A stretch of DNA of 64,000 nt from Naasia lichenicola (GTDB taxonomy: Bacteria; Actinomycetota; Actinomycetes; Actinomycetales; Microbacteriaceae). The stretch spans positions 186,001-250,000 of the forward strand of contig NZ_SSSM01000006.1 of assembly GCF_004801885.1 (NCBI RefSeq), read 5' to 3'. The translations under genes were made by a program, and so were the position numbers. A model generated the notes under the pieces. The model was not told the DNA's origin. It saw only the letters and a program-made list of their open reading frames with translations, and made no database searches. Below, in pieces: positions 8,569 to 17,075 of this stretch (position 1 is its first letter; the number at the start of each line of letters is the position of its first letter).

Positions 8569-10290
8569 ATGCCAGGAGGACCGGGAAGCGCGGGTGCGAC
8601 CCTGCTCTCGGCTGTGGCTGATCTTCGACGCGTGCTCGACGGTGCCCCTCTGCCGCTGGACATCCCCGGCGCGGAGGCGGCTCGGCAGACCCGCGGGCGC
8701 CTGCTCGACCAGCTCGACGACTACGTCCTCCCGCGGCTGTCCTCGATGGATGCCCCCGTGCTCGCTGTCGTCGGCGGATCCACGGGGGCCGGCAAGTCCA
8801 CCCTCGTCAACTCGCTCGTCGGGCGTGAGGTCAGCTCGCCGGGCGTGCTCCGTCCGACCACCCGGTCACCCGTGCTCATCCATCATCCCGACGACGCGTC
8901 ATGGTTCACCGATCAGCGGATCCTGCCCGGCCTCGCCCGGGTGACCGCGGCGGCGGACACGGCTTCAGGCGTCGGATCGGGTATCAACTCCGTCCGGCTC
9001 GTCGCGACCGATGCGGTCGGCCGCGGCCTCGCCCTGCTCGACGCCCCGGACATCGACAGCGTCGTCTCGGCCAACCGGGATCTCGCGGCCCAGCTGCTCG
9101 CCGCCGCAGACCTGTGGATCTTCGTCACGACCGCCGCCCGCTACGCCGACGCGGTCCCATGGGATCTGCTGCGCGAGGCGGGTGAACGCGGCACCTCCGT
9201 CGCGATCGTGCTCGACCGCGTTCCGGCCGACGTGGTGGCCGAGATCTCGACCCACCTCAGCGAGATGCTGACCGAGCAGGGGCTCGGTTCTGCTCCCATC
9301 TTCGCCATCACCGAGTCCTCGCTCGAGCGCGGACTGCTGCCGAGCTCGCAGACGGACGCGCCTCGGCGGTGGCTCGACGACCTGGCCGGCGACGCGCAGG
9401 CTCGCGCGGCGGTCATCCGTCAGACGCTTCGAGGCGCGCTCGAGTCGCTCGACGGGCGCGTCGCCTCGATCGTCACCGCCCTCGAGGAGCAGAGCACGGC
9501 AGTCCTCGCACTCACCGAGAGCGCCGAGGCGTCCTATCGTGATGCGCTCTCGGGCGTCACCAGTGGCATGCAGGACGGCACTCTGCTCCGCGGCGAGGTG
9601 CTGGCGCGCTGGCAGGAGTTCGTCGGCACGGGCGAGTTCTTCCGCCAGGTCGAGTCGACCGTCTCGCGGCTGCGGGATCGGATCACCTCGTTCTTCCGCG
9701 GCGAGCCGCCGCCCAGCGAGCGGCTCGGCGAGGCCCTCCAGACCGGTGTTGCGGCGCTGATCGCGAACAATGCGGAGCTCGCTGCGGGCGCCTCAGTGCG
9801 CCTTTGGCGGTCCCTGCCCGGCGGCTCCCAGCTCCTCGCAGCCCATCCGACCCTCCTGCAGGCCAGCCCGGATCTCGACGACCGGATCGAGCGGCTGGTG
9901 CGGGACTGGCAGGGCGACATCTTCGCCATGGTGCGCGAAGAGGGCAAGGACCGCCGGGTGACCGCGCGGCTGCTGGCGTACGGCGTCAACGGCCTCGGAC
10001 TGACCCTCATCCTCGTGGCGTTCGCCAGCACAGCGGGGCTCGCCATGCTCGAGGTCGGCATCGCCGGCGGAACCGCGGTCGCCGGGCAGAAGGTGCTCGA
10101 GGCGGTCTTCGGCGATCAGGCCGTGCGCGATCTCGCGCGGAAGGCCCGCGAGAGGCTCTTCGAACGGGTCGAGGACCTTTACGCATCAGAGCTGGAGCGC
10201 TACGAGGACGCCGTTCTCGACGTCGGCGTCGACGGCGAGCAGAGCGAGGCATTGGCGTCCGCCGCCGATGCGGTGAGGACTGCGCGATGA
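8569..10290 (+). CDS. Dynamin-like large GTPase, first of an overlapping pair
   Basis: A 573-aa GTPase of the bacterial dynamin-like superfamily. The P-loop (G1) is GGSTGAGKST near residue 70, followed by the switch Thr in RPTTRSP, G3 as LDAPDID and a G4-like VLDR. A long helical stalk with coiled-coil character follows, then a hydrophobic stretch (LGLTLILVAFASTAGLAML, about residues 480-500) that could insert into the membrane. Its TGA overlaps the ATG of a second GTPase. Side-by-side dynamin pairs in actinobacteria (DynA/DynB in Streptomyces, IniA/IniC in mycobacteria) act as hetero-complexes in septation or membrane repair; the same is inferred here. Confidence 0.82.
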   Translation: MPGGPGSAGATLLSAVADLRRVLDGAPLPLDIPGAEAARQTRGRLLDQLDDYVLPRLSSMDAPVLAVVGGSTGAGKSTLVNSLVGREVSSPGVLRPTTRSPVLIHHPDDASWFTDQRILPGLARVTAAADTASGVGSGINSVRLVATDAVGRGLALLDAPDIDSVVSANRDLAAQLLAAADLWIFVTTAARYADAVPWDLLREAGERGTSVAIVLDRVPADVVAEISTHLSEMLTEQGLGSAPIFAITESSLERGLLPSSQTDAPRRWLDDLAGDAQARAAVIRQTLRGALESLDGRVASIVTALEEQSTAVLALTESAEASYRDALSGVTSGMQDGTLLRGEVLARWQEFVGTGEFFRQVESTVSRLRDRITSFFRGEPPPSERLGEALQTGVAALIANNAELAAGASVRLWRSLPGGSQLLAAHPTLLQASPDLDDRIERLVRDWQGDIFAMVREEGKDRRVTARLLAYGVNGLGLTLILVAFASTAGLAMLEVGIAGGTAVAGQKVLEAVFGDQAVRDLARKARERLFERVEDLYASELERYEDAVLDVGVDGEQSEALASAADAVRTAR

Positions 10291-11969
10291 GCCCCGCTCG
10301 CCTCGGCCGCGGCGGATCGCCGAATCCGAACGACGATCTGGCGGCCCGGCTCGAGGCGCTGAGATCGGCGCTGGCCTCGGGCGAGCGCAGCCTCGATCCG
10401 GCTGCGGTGACCCGCGCTCGGACCCTTATCGCCAAGGTGGGGGAGCGCACGTCCTTGTCCGGCGAGCACACCGTCGTCGCGCTCGCCGGGGCGACGGGAA
10501 GCGGCAAGTCGTCGCTGTTCAACGCCCTGGTCGGGGCAGAGGTATCGAGGACGGGCGCACGCCGACCCACCACCTCCCGACCGACCGCCGCGATCTGGGG
10601 CGACCGCGAGGCCGGTCCGCTGCTCGACTGGCTCGGTGTCGACTCTCGATACCTGGTCGGGGCAGCGAGCACCTCCGGACCGTCCTTGGACGGCCTCATC
10701 CTGCTCGATCTGCCTGATTTCGACTCCCGCGAGCTCTCGAACAGGGTCGAGGCCGAGCGCGTGCTCGAGCTTGCGGATATGTTCGTCTGGGTCACCGATC
10801 CCCAGAAGTACGCCGACGCGCGACTGCACGACGACTTCGTGCGGATCCTGGGCGAGCATGAGGCCGTGACGCTCGCGGTGCTCAATCAGGAGGATCGCAT
10901 CCCGCCCGGCGCGGTCGATCGGATCGCCGATGATCTCGGGCGCCTGCTCGCCCAGGACGGCATCCGCGGAGCGGCAGTCCTTCCGACGTCTGCGAGCACG
11001 GGTGCCGGCCTTCCCGAGCTGACCCGTCGGCTCGCGGAGTCGGTCGCCGGTCATGCCGCGTCGCGTCGGCGGCTCAGCGCCGATGTGATCACCGTCGCTC
11101 GGAGCCTGCGCGAGCAGGTCGGCGATTCGGAAGCGGATCTCGAGCTGCTGTCCCGCGACGACCTGGACTCCGCCCTCGGCCGGGCGGCGGGGGTGCCGGT
11201 CGTGCTCGACGCGGTGGAGCGCGACTACCGGCGCCAGGCGCTCGCGGCGTCCGGTTGGCCGTTCACCCGCTGGGTGGCCAGGGTGCGGCGGGATCCGCTG
11301 CGCCGTCTGCGACTCGGCTCCGCGGGCACCGATCGGCTCGGCATCGATCGGGACAGCCCCACCGGGGCAAAAGCCGACCGCGACGACGCGTCCGTGCGGC
11401 TCTCGCGCTCGTCGATCCCGCGTTCCTCCAGCTCGGCCCGATCCGCCGTCGACCTGGCGGTCCGCTCGTTCACGCGGAGCGCGTCCGTCGGACTGCCGCT
11501 GGACTGGGTCGAGGAGATGGAGGCCGCAGCACGCAGCGGCGATGCACTGCCCGATGCTCTCGATCAGGCCGTGGTCCGGACGTCTGTGACTGCACGGCGG
11601 CCGATCTGGTGGTCGGTGGCTGGGGTTCTGCAGGGGATCTTCGCCGCCGCTGCGATCGCCGGTGGGCTGTGGCTGCTCGGTCTGTATCTGTGGGGGCTGC
11701 TCGCCCTGCCTCGCCCGGAGACTCCGATGATGGGGGTCGTGCCTGTTCCGTTGCTGCTGGTTGCCGCCGGGCTGCTGCTCGGGATCGTCACGGCGGGCCT
11801 CGCCCGCTGGTGGGCGAAGATCGGTGCGCGTCGTCGCCGTGCCGTCATGGCAGGGCGACTGCGCACGTCCATCGCCGAGGTCACCGATGAGGAGATCGTC
11901 GACCCGATGGCCGAGGTGCTGGCCCGCCATCGCAGCACCCGCGAGAACCTGGCCCGCGCCGGACGCTGA
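10287..11969 (+). CDS. Dynamin-like GTPase with C-terminal membrane anchor, second of the pair
   Basis: A 560-aa GTPase starting at an ATGA overlap with the previous gene, so probably translationally coupled. G1 is GATGSGKSS, the switch region RPTTSRPT, G3 DLPDFDS and G4 LNQED, a full GTP-binding set. A helical region follows, then two strong transmembrane helices near residues 425-490 (rich in Gly/Leu, separated by a short Pro-rich loop), leaving a cytosolic tail. The first partner has only a weak hydrophobic segment, so this one probably anchors the pair. The next gene is the tad operon, 95 nt away, which may be coincidental. Confidence 0.82.
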   Translation: MSPARLGRGGSPNPNDDLAARLEALRSALASGERSLDPAAVTRARTLIAKVGERTSLSGEHTVVALAGATGSGKSSLFNALVGAEVSRTGARRPTTSRPTAAIWGDREAGPLLDWLGVDSRYLVGAASTSGPSLDGLILLDLPDFDSRELSNRVEAERVLELADMFVWVTDPQKYADARLHDDFVRILGEHEAVTLAVLNQEDRIPPGAVDRIADDLGRLLAQDGIRGAAVLPTSASTGAGLPELTRRLAESVAGHAASRRRLSADVITVARSLREQVGDSEADLELLSRDDLDSALGRAAGVPVVLDAVERDYRRQALAASGWPFTRWVARVRRDPLRRLRLGSAGTDRLGIDRDSPTGAKADRDDASVRLSRSSIPRSSSSARSAVDLAVRSFTRSASVGLPLDWVEEMEAAARSGDALPDALDQAVVRTSVTARRPIWWSVAGVLQGIFAAAAIAGGLWLLGLYLWGLLALPRPETPMMGVVPVPLLLVAAGLLLGIVTAGLARWWAKIGARRRRAVMAGRLRTSIAEVTDEEIVDPMAEVLARHRSTRENLARAGR

Positions 11970-12016
11970 ATCCGGACACGACGGCCCTGGACCGGCCTGG
12001 GTAGGCAAGGCCCTGT

Positions 12017-12025
12017 TGTGGATAA
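12017..12025. promoter_or_regulatory. DnaA-box-like motif upstream of tadA
   Basis: TGTGGATAA is the exact reverse complement of the DnaA-box consensus TTATCCACA. It ends 39 nt before the tadA ATG, and the shared context is TGTGGATAACTTC. The same 13-mer lies 40 nt before the pilin-like gene at 15912. Confidence 0.55.
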
Positions 12026-12064
12026 CTTCTGCAGACGGAGCGATCGCGGTGCGAGCATCGGCGC

Positions 12065-13312
12065 ATGTCCAGCGCAGTCACACTCATCACGGATCGGGTG
12101 CGCGCCCGTGTCCGCCGCGACGGCATCGATCTCGCGCAGCAGCGCGACCTCGCCGTCGGATATGTCCGCGATGAGATCGAGCGCTACGCAGAACGTGCGG
12201 TCGGCACCGGCGATCCGATGATCGCGAGCGAATCGGCGGTGCACCGCGAGGTGCTCGCCGCGCTCACCGGCTTCGGTCCGCTGCAGCCGTTCCTCGACGA
12301 TCCGAGCGTCGAGGAGATCTGGATCAACAGCCCGTGCAGGGTCTTCATCGCCAAGAACGGCCTCACCGAGCTGACTCCGCTGGTCCTCTCCGATGCTGAG
12401 ATCCGCGACCTCGTCGAGCGGATGCTGCAGAGCTCCGGCAGGCGCGTGGATCTATCGAGTCCGTTCGTCGATGCGTCGCTGCCCGACGGCTCTCGGCTGC
12501 ACGTCGTCATTCCCGACGTCACGCACCGGCACTGGGCCGTCAACATCCGCAAGTTCCGGTCGGGTCTGCGCGGCCTGCACGAGCTGGTCGAGCTCGGCTC
12601 ACTCGACCGTCGGGCGGCGGAGTTCCTGCGGCTGAGCGTGCTCGCGGGCCTCAACATCCTGGTCTCGGGCGCGACCCAGGCGGGCAAGACGACGATGCTC
12701 GGGGCCCTGCTCTCGTCCGCACGACCCTCGGAGCGGATCATCACCGTGGAGGAGACCTTCGAGCTCGACCTCCCCGGCCGCGATGTGGTCGCGATGCAGT
12801 GCCGCCAGCCGAGCCTCGAGGGCACGGGCGAGATCACCCTGCGGCGCCTGATCAAGGAGGCGCTGCGGATGCGTCCCGATCGGATCGTGGTCGGCGAGGT
12901 GCGCGAGGCCGAATCGCTCGACCTGCTCATCGCCTTGAACAGCGGCATCCCCGGCATGTGCTCCCTGCACGCCAACAGCGCCCGCGACGCCCTGACCAAG
13001 CTCTGCACACTGCCGCTGCTCGCGGGCCGCAACATCGACGGCGCCTTCGTGGTGCCGACCGTGGCGTCGTCCATCGACCTGGTCGTGCACTGCCAGCTCA
13101 CTCGCGATGGGCGGCGCCGGGTCAGCGAGATCCTCGCTCCGACCGGCAACGTCGAGGGCGCGCCGGGTGCGGGCGGGGTGATCGGCGCGAGCTCGCTGTT
13201 CGCCCTGCGCGACGGTCGGCTGCGGGCGACCGGCGGCCACCCCACTCGGACGGAGAAGTTCGTCGCCGCGGGGCTCGATCCGCATGCGGTGCTGAGCGAG
13301 GCCGCGGCGTGA
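12065..13312 (+). CDS. tadA: Tad/Flp pilus assembly ATPase (CpaF/TadA)
   Basis: Hexameric secretion ATPase (415 aa) that powers assembly of Flp/Tad type IVc pili at the inner face of the membrane. An N-terminal helical domain is followed by the core with Walker A GATQAGKTT, the Asp-box region EETFELDLP and Walker B-type RIVVGEVREAES; SLHANS is the conserved His-box. The ATG at 12065 directly follows a conserved intergenic motif. Its TGA overlaps the GTG of tadB. No tadZ/cpaE homologue lies upstream, where the dynamin pair sits instead. Confidence 0.93.
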   Translation: MSSAVTLITDRVRARVRRDGIDLAQQRDLAVGYVRDEIERYAERAVGTGDPMIASESAVHREVLAALTGFGPLQPFLDDPSVEEIWINSPCRVFIAKNGLTELTPLVLSDAEIRDLVERMLQSSGRRVDLSSPFVDASLPDGSRLHVVIPDVTHRHWAVNIRKFRSGLRGLHELVELGSLDRRAAEFLRLSVLAGLNILVSGATQAGKTTMLGALLSSARPSERIITVEETFELDLPGRDVVAMQCRQPSLEGTGEITLRRLIKEALRMRPDRIVVGEVREAESLDLLIALNSGIPGMCSLHANSARDALTKLCTLPLLAGRNIDGAFVVPTVASSIDLVVHCQLTRDGRRRVSEILAPTGNVEGAPGAGGVIGASSLFALRDGRLRATGGHPTRTEKFVAAGLDPHAVLSEAAA

Positions 13313-14172
13313 CGGTCATCGTCGGACTGCTCCTCGCCGCAGGACTGCTTCTGGCGCTCTCCCCATGGCTCTGGCCGGCACGACGTCGCGTGCAGCGCCC
13401 GCCGTCCCGCCTGGCTGTCGAGCTCGGCGACAGACTCGTGCGAGCGGGGATGGGCAGGGTGCCGCTGCCCGCGTTCCTGGCCATCTCGGCGCTGTCCGGG
13501 GTGGCGATCTGGGGGATCGCGATGGCTCTGACGGGTATCTCTACCCTGGCATCGATCGCCGGGCTCGTCGGCTTCGGACTCCCGCTCGGCCTCGTCGGCT
13601 GGCGGGCGGCGAGCAGGCGCAAGCTCAGCCGACTGGGCTGGCCGGATCTCGTGGACCACCTGCTCGGATCCGTCCGAGCGGGGCTCGCGCTTCCCGACGC
13701 GGTCGCGGCGCTGTCCACGGCGGGCCCGATCGCGCTGCGTGATCCGTTCGTCGCCTTCGAGCGCGACTACCGCGCGACCGGCAGCTTCTCCCGATCCCTC
13801 GACGACCTCAAGGCGGCCCTCGCCGATCCGACGGCGGACCGCATCCTCGAGACGCTGCGGATGGCGCGCGAGGTCGGCGGGACAGAGCTCACCTCAGTGC
13901 TGCGCGCGCTCTCCTCGAACCTGCGTCAGGAGGCCGCCGTCCGCGCCGAGATCGAGGCCCGGCAGTCGTGGGTGGCGAACGCCGCGCGGCTGGGGGTCGC
14001 CGCGCCATGGCTGGTCCTCGTCCTGCTCTGCACCCGACCGGAGGCGGCGGCGGCCTACGACACCCCCACCGGGCTGACCGTGCTGCTCGCCGCTGGCGCG
14101 ATCTCCGTCGTGGCGTACCGCCTCATGCTCGCCATCGGCAAGCTGCCCGAGGAGCGGCGGTGGTTCCGATGA
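13309..14172 (+). CDS. tadB: Tad pilus inner membrane platform protein TadB (T2SF domain)
   Basis: Integral membrane scaffold of the Tad pilus, 287 aa, starting with GTG in a GTGA overlap with tadA. N-terminal helices (residues 1-100) precede the cytoplasmic T2SF domain, recognisable by DLVDHLLGSVRAGLALPDA and GGTELTSVLRALSSNLRQE, and two C-terminal helices close it. Its stop overlaps the ATG of tadC. Confidence 0.88.
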   Translation: MTVIVGLLLAAGLLLALSPWLWPARRRVQRPPSRLAVELGDRLVRAGMGRVPLPAFLAISALSGVAIWGIAMALTGISTLASIAGLVGFGLPLGLVGWRAASRRKLSRLGWPDLVDHLLGSVRAGLALPDAVAALSTAGPIALRDPFVAFERDYRATGSFSRSLDDLKAALADPTADRILETLRMAREVGGTELTSVLRALSSNLRQEAAVRAEIEARQSWVANAARLGVAAPWLVLVLLCTRPEAAAAYDTPTGLTVLLAAGAISVVAYRLMLAIGKLPEERRWFR

Positions 14173-15107
14173 CGCCCCTGCTGGGCCTCGCCGTCGCGCT
14201 CGGCTGCACTCTCGGACTCGGCCTCTGGACGCTGGCGAGTCTCACCCCGCGGATCGCGCGGCCGCGGCTCGCCGTGCGGATGGCGCCGTATCTCGCCGAC
14301 GTCTCGAACGAGGCCCGCATCCTCGCTCGACGTCGCACCGTCGAGCCTCTTCCCGTGCTCGGCGTGCTCGCGGCCCCGGCCGTGGAGAGTGCGGTGCGTG
14401 CCATCGCCTCGGTCTTCGGCGGTGCAGACCGGCTCGCCCTGCGACTGCGTCAATCCGGCAGCGGTCTCGTGCTCGAGCGGTACCGCCTGCATCAGCTCGG
14501 CTGGCTGATCCTCGGGGCCGTGATCGGCGCGCTCGCCGGCATCGTCGCTGTGCAGACCCGGCCGATCGCGCCGATCGTGCTGCTCGCTCTGCCGCCGCTC
14601 GTCGGAGCGGGGGCGGTGATCGTGCGCGACCAGCTGCTCGCCCGTGCGGCCCAGACCCGGGTGCGTCGGATGACGAGCGAGCTGCCGACGGTGCTGGAGT
14701 TCCTCAGCCTCTCGTTCTCGGCAGGGGAGGGCATCCTCGATGCGCTCCGCCGCGTCGCCCGGGCCGGTGCCGGTGAGCTGCCGCGGGAGCTCGGGGGAGT
14801 CGTCACCGCGGTGTCCAGCGGCGTTCCGCTCGCTGCGGCCCTCGAGACCCTGTCACGCGAGCTGGCCATGGCGCCGCTCACTCGGGCCACCGATCAGATC
14901 ATCGGCGCGCTCGAGCGGGGATCGCCGCTCGTGGACGTCCTGCGTGCCCAGGCCCAGGATTGCCGCGACGAGGCCAAGCGCGACCTGCTCGAGATGGCCG
15001 GCCGCAAGGAGGTGACCATGCTCATCCCGTTGGTGTTCCTCATCCTGCCGGTGACCGTCCTGATCGCCATATTCCCCGGCGTCCTCGTCCTGCAGACCGG
15101 CCTCTGA
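14169..15107 (+). CDS. tadC: Tad pilus inner membrane platform protein TadC (T2SF domain)
   Basis: Second membrane platform subunit, 312 aa, in an ATGA overlap with tadB. The T2SF signature is visible as LPTVLEFLSLSFSAGEG and, later, RDLLEMAGRKEVTMLIPLVF leading into the last helix. TadB and TadC are expected to pair around the TadA motor. The gene ends 17 nt from the convergent DUF4126 gene, which separates this half of the locus from the pilin half. Confidence 0.88.
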   Translation: MTPLLGLAVALGCTLGLGLWTLASLTPRIARPRLAVRMAPYLADVSNEARILARRRTVEPLPVLGVLAAPAVESAVRAIASVFGGADRLALRLRQSGSGLVLERYRLHQLGWLILGAVIGALAGIVAVQTRPIAPIVLLALPPLVGAGAVIVRDQLLARAAQTRVRRMTSELPTVLEFLSLSFSAGEGILDALRRVARAGAGELPRELGGVVTAVSSGVPLAAALETLSRELAMAPLTRATDQIIGALERGSPLVDVLRAQAQDCRDEAKRDLLEMAGRKEVTMLIPLVFLILPVTVLIAIFPGVLVLQTGL

Positions 15108-15124
15108 CCGCTTCTCCGGTGTGC

Positions 15125-15739
15125 TCAGAGGGCCGCGAGCGCCGCCTTCTCCCTTCGGCGAGCGGCCACCCGCCGAGCGGTGCGGATGACAATCACCAGG
15201 GCGGCGATGAGACCCGCGAGCACCACGACGACGAGCCCGGGCAGCAGGATCGCGAACACGACGAGGAGAACGCTGACCACGTCTTCGGCGACGCTGAGTC
15301 CTGGCGCGGCGATCCCGGCGAGCGCGGTGTTCGCTGCAGCGCGGGTGCCGGCCTTGGCGAGGTGCACGACGAGCGCGATGACGACTCCGATCGCGACGGG
15401 GATCCAGCTGCCCGACTCGAAGAAGCTGCTCGGGTCCGAGACCGCTGCTGTCGGAGCGGAGGTGCCCGAGCCGAAGACGATGCCGCCGGCCGCCGGACGA
15501 ACAGCGGTCTGGATGACGTCGTTGACGGTATCGAGGGCGGGCACCTTGTCCGCGATCACCTCGACGACGAACAGGGCTCCCATGATGCCCAGCACCCACG
15601 GGTTCTCGAGCCAGGTCCAGCCCGATGGAAGGGCCACGAGGTCGCTGAATCGGGAGAGCAGGCCCAGGGCGAGCAACGGGATGTAGGCGTTGAGGCCGGC
15701 GGCGGCCGCCAATCCGGTTCCCGCGAGCGCTTCGAGCAT
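15125..15739 (-). CDS. DUF4126 family integral membrane protein
   Basis: A 204-aa polytopic membrane protein recognisable as DUF4126 by the start (LAGTGLAAAAGLNAYIPLL) and the ADKVPALDTVNDVIQT block. Several hydrophobic helices and a basic C-terminal tail are seen. Function of the family is unknown. It is inserted in reverse orientation in the middle of the tad locus, with divergent spacing of 172 nt to the pilin-like gene. Nothing ties it to pilus assembly other than position. Confidence 0.85.
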   Translation of the reverse strand: MLEALAGTGLAAAAGLNAYIPLLALGLLSRFSDLVALPSGWTWLENPWVLGIMGALFVVEVIADKVPALDTVNDVIQTAVRPAAGGIVFGSGTSAPTAAVSDPSSFFESGSWIPVAIGVVIALVVHLAKAGTRAAANTALAGIAAPGLSVAEDVVSVLLVVFAILLPGLVVVVLAGLIAALVIVIRTARRVAARRREKAALAAL

Positions 15740-15862
15740 GGTCTCCCCGCCTCCTCATTGGGCTCGGCCGTGGGAACCCATCCTCGCTGGATCGGCGCGA
15801 AGCCGCCAGATGCGCACGACGCGAGGGGGAGTCGCCGCAGGGAAGCCGACCAGGCCATGTTC

Positions 15863-15871
15863 TGTGGATAA
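15863..15871. promoter_or_regulatory. DnaA-box-like motif upstream of the pilin-like gene
   Basis: A second exact TGTGGATAA (TTATCCACA on the other strand), again within TGTGGATAACTTC. It ends 40 nt before the ATG at 15912, matching the 39-nt spacing in front of tadA. Confidence 0.55.
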
Positions 15872-15911
15872 CTTCCGACACCGGTATTCCGATGCGACCA
15901 CAATCGCCAGC

Positions 15912-16172
15912 ATGACGAACTCACCCGCCTCGCCTTCCCCGATTCGCGCCGCAGTCTCGACCACCGTCCGCCCGGTTCGCAGGGCGGATCGTGCACTCCT
16001 CTGGCACCTCCGCAGTGTGCTTCCCCGTCTGTCCGACGAGAGGGGCGATGTCCCGGGCTGGGTCTTGATCACGCTCATGACCGCCGGCCTCGTCCTGCTC
16101 ATCTGGGGTCTCGCCGGTCCGGCGCTCAGCACCGTCTTCGAGCAGGCGATCTCCCGCGTCTCCGCGATCTGA
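15912..16172 (+). CDS. Small Flp-pilin-like protein of the Tad locus
   Basis: An 86-aa protein whose C-terminal half has a pilin-like profile: charged DERGDVPG followed by one hydrophobic helix (WVLITLMTAGLVLLIW) and a short tail. In Flp pilins a prepilin peptidase cuts just before such a helix, after a Gly. The typical Glu-Tyr of mature Flp is missing and the N-terminal leader of about 45 residues is unusually long, so this may be a divergent major pilin. It is first in a run of pilin-class genes, 14 nt before tadE. Confidence 0.7.
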   Translation: MTNSPASPSPIRAAVSTTVRPVRRADRALLWHLRSVLPRLSDERGDVPGWVLITLMTAGLVLLIWGLAGPALSTVFEQAISRVSAI

Positions 16173-16186
16173 CCGCCGCCACTGCC

Positions 16187-16615
16187 ATGACCGGGTCCGC
16201 GGCTCCACGTCGACGCGTCCGCGCACGATCGCCGCTGCGGGACGAGACCGGATCCGCTCCCGCCGAGTTCGTGCTCGTCAGCGCGATGCTCTGCTTCCTC
16301 GCCCTCTCCGTCATCCAGCTCGGGGTCGCGCTGCATGTGCGCAACACCATCACCGACGCGGCGGCGGAGGGCGCGCGGATCGCTGCTCTGGCGGACGCCG
16401 TTCCAGGCGACGGCGAGCTGCGCACGCGGCAGCTCATCGCGCTGGCGCTCGGAGACGGCTATCCCGTGACGGTCGCCGTGGGGCAGACGGAATGGCTCGG
16501 ACATCCGGCGACCGAGGTGCGGGTGACCGGGGCCCTGCCTGTGATCGCCCTCCTCGGAGTCTCAGAGGGACTGGAGGTGACGGGCCATGCGGCCGTGGAG
16601 GAGGTCCCCGAATGA
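16187..16615 (+). CDS. tadE: TadE-like pseudopilin
   Basis: A 142-aa protein with a basic N-terminus, the motif DETGSAPAEFVL and a single hydrophobic helix, which is the TadE signature with Glu near the helix start. The remaining domain is extracytoplasmic. TadE proteins are minor pilins needed for pilus biogenesis and are processed by the TadV/CpaA peptidase, which is not found in this window. The gene overlaps the next pilin-class gene. Confidence 0.82.
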   Translation: MTGSAAPRRRVRARSPLRDETGSAPAEFVLVSAMLCFLALSVIQLGVALHVRNTITDAAAEGARIAALADAVPGDGELRTRQLIALALGDGYPVTVAVGQTEWLGHPATEVRVTGALPVIALLGVSEGLEVTGHAAVEEVPE

Positions 16616-17075
16616 GCCGCCACGCCTCACCGGCCGAGACCACGGCATGGAGGACGGCTCCGCGTCCGTCGAGTTCGTCACCGCCGGTGTGCTGCTGCTC
16701 GTGCCCTTCGTCTACCTCGTGCTGGCGCTCGCCGCGGTGCAGGGCGCAGCGTTCGCCGTCGAAGGCGCCGCCCGACAGGCTGCACGGGTCTACGTCCGCA
16801 CCGAGACGCCGGCCGCTGCCCGGGATCGCGCGGATCTCGCCGTCCGCTACGCGCTCGCCGACTTCGGCGTCGACGAGGGAACCGCGGAAGTGCAGGTGAG
16901 CTGCACCCCCGATCCCGCGACCTGTCTGCAGCGTGCGGGAATCGTCACCATCGCCGTGCGCGCGACCGTGCCGCTCCCGCTGCTTCCTCCATCGATGTCC
17001 TCTGGACTCGCGTCGTCCATCCCGGTCGAGGCATCGGCGAGTCAGCGAGTATCCATGCTGTGGGTCGGACCATGA
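16587..17075 (+). CDS. Second TadE/TadF-like pseudopilin
   Basis: A 162-aa protein with EDGSASVEFVTAGVLLLVPF, the TadE-type Glu plus helix, followed by an exported domain with two cysteines (SCTPDPATC) that could form a disulphide. The start at 16587 has GGAGGTGA upstream and overlaps tadE by 29 nt; ATG 16647, just before the motif, is an alternative without a ribosome site. Probably a minor pilin of the same apparatus. Confidence 0.75.
   Translation: MRPWRRSPNEPPRLTGRDHGMEDGSASVEFVTAGVLLLVPFVYLVLALAAVQGAAFAVEGAARQAARVYVRTETPAAARDRADLAVRYALADFGVDEGTAEVQVSCTPDPATCLQRAGIVTIAVRATVPLPLLPPSMSSGLASSIPVEASASQRVSMLWVGP

Noticed and set aside
12017-15871. Replication origin suggested by DnaA boxes
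   Set aside because: Only two boxes 3.8 kb apart, no dnaA/dnaN genes and no AT-rich unwinding region.
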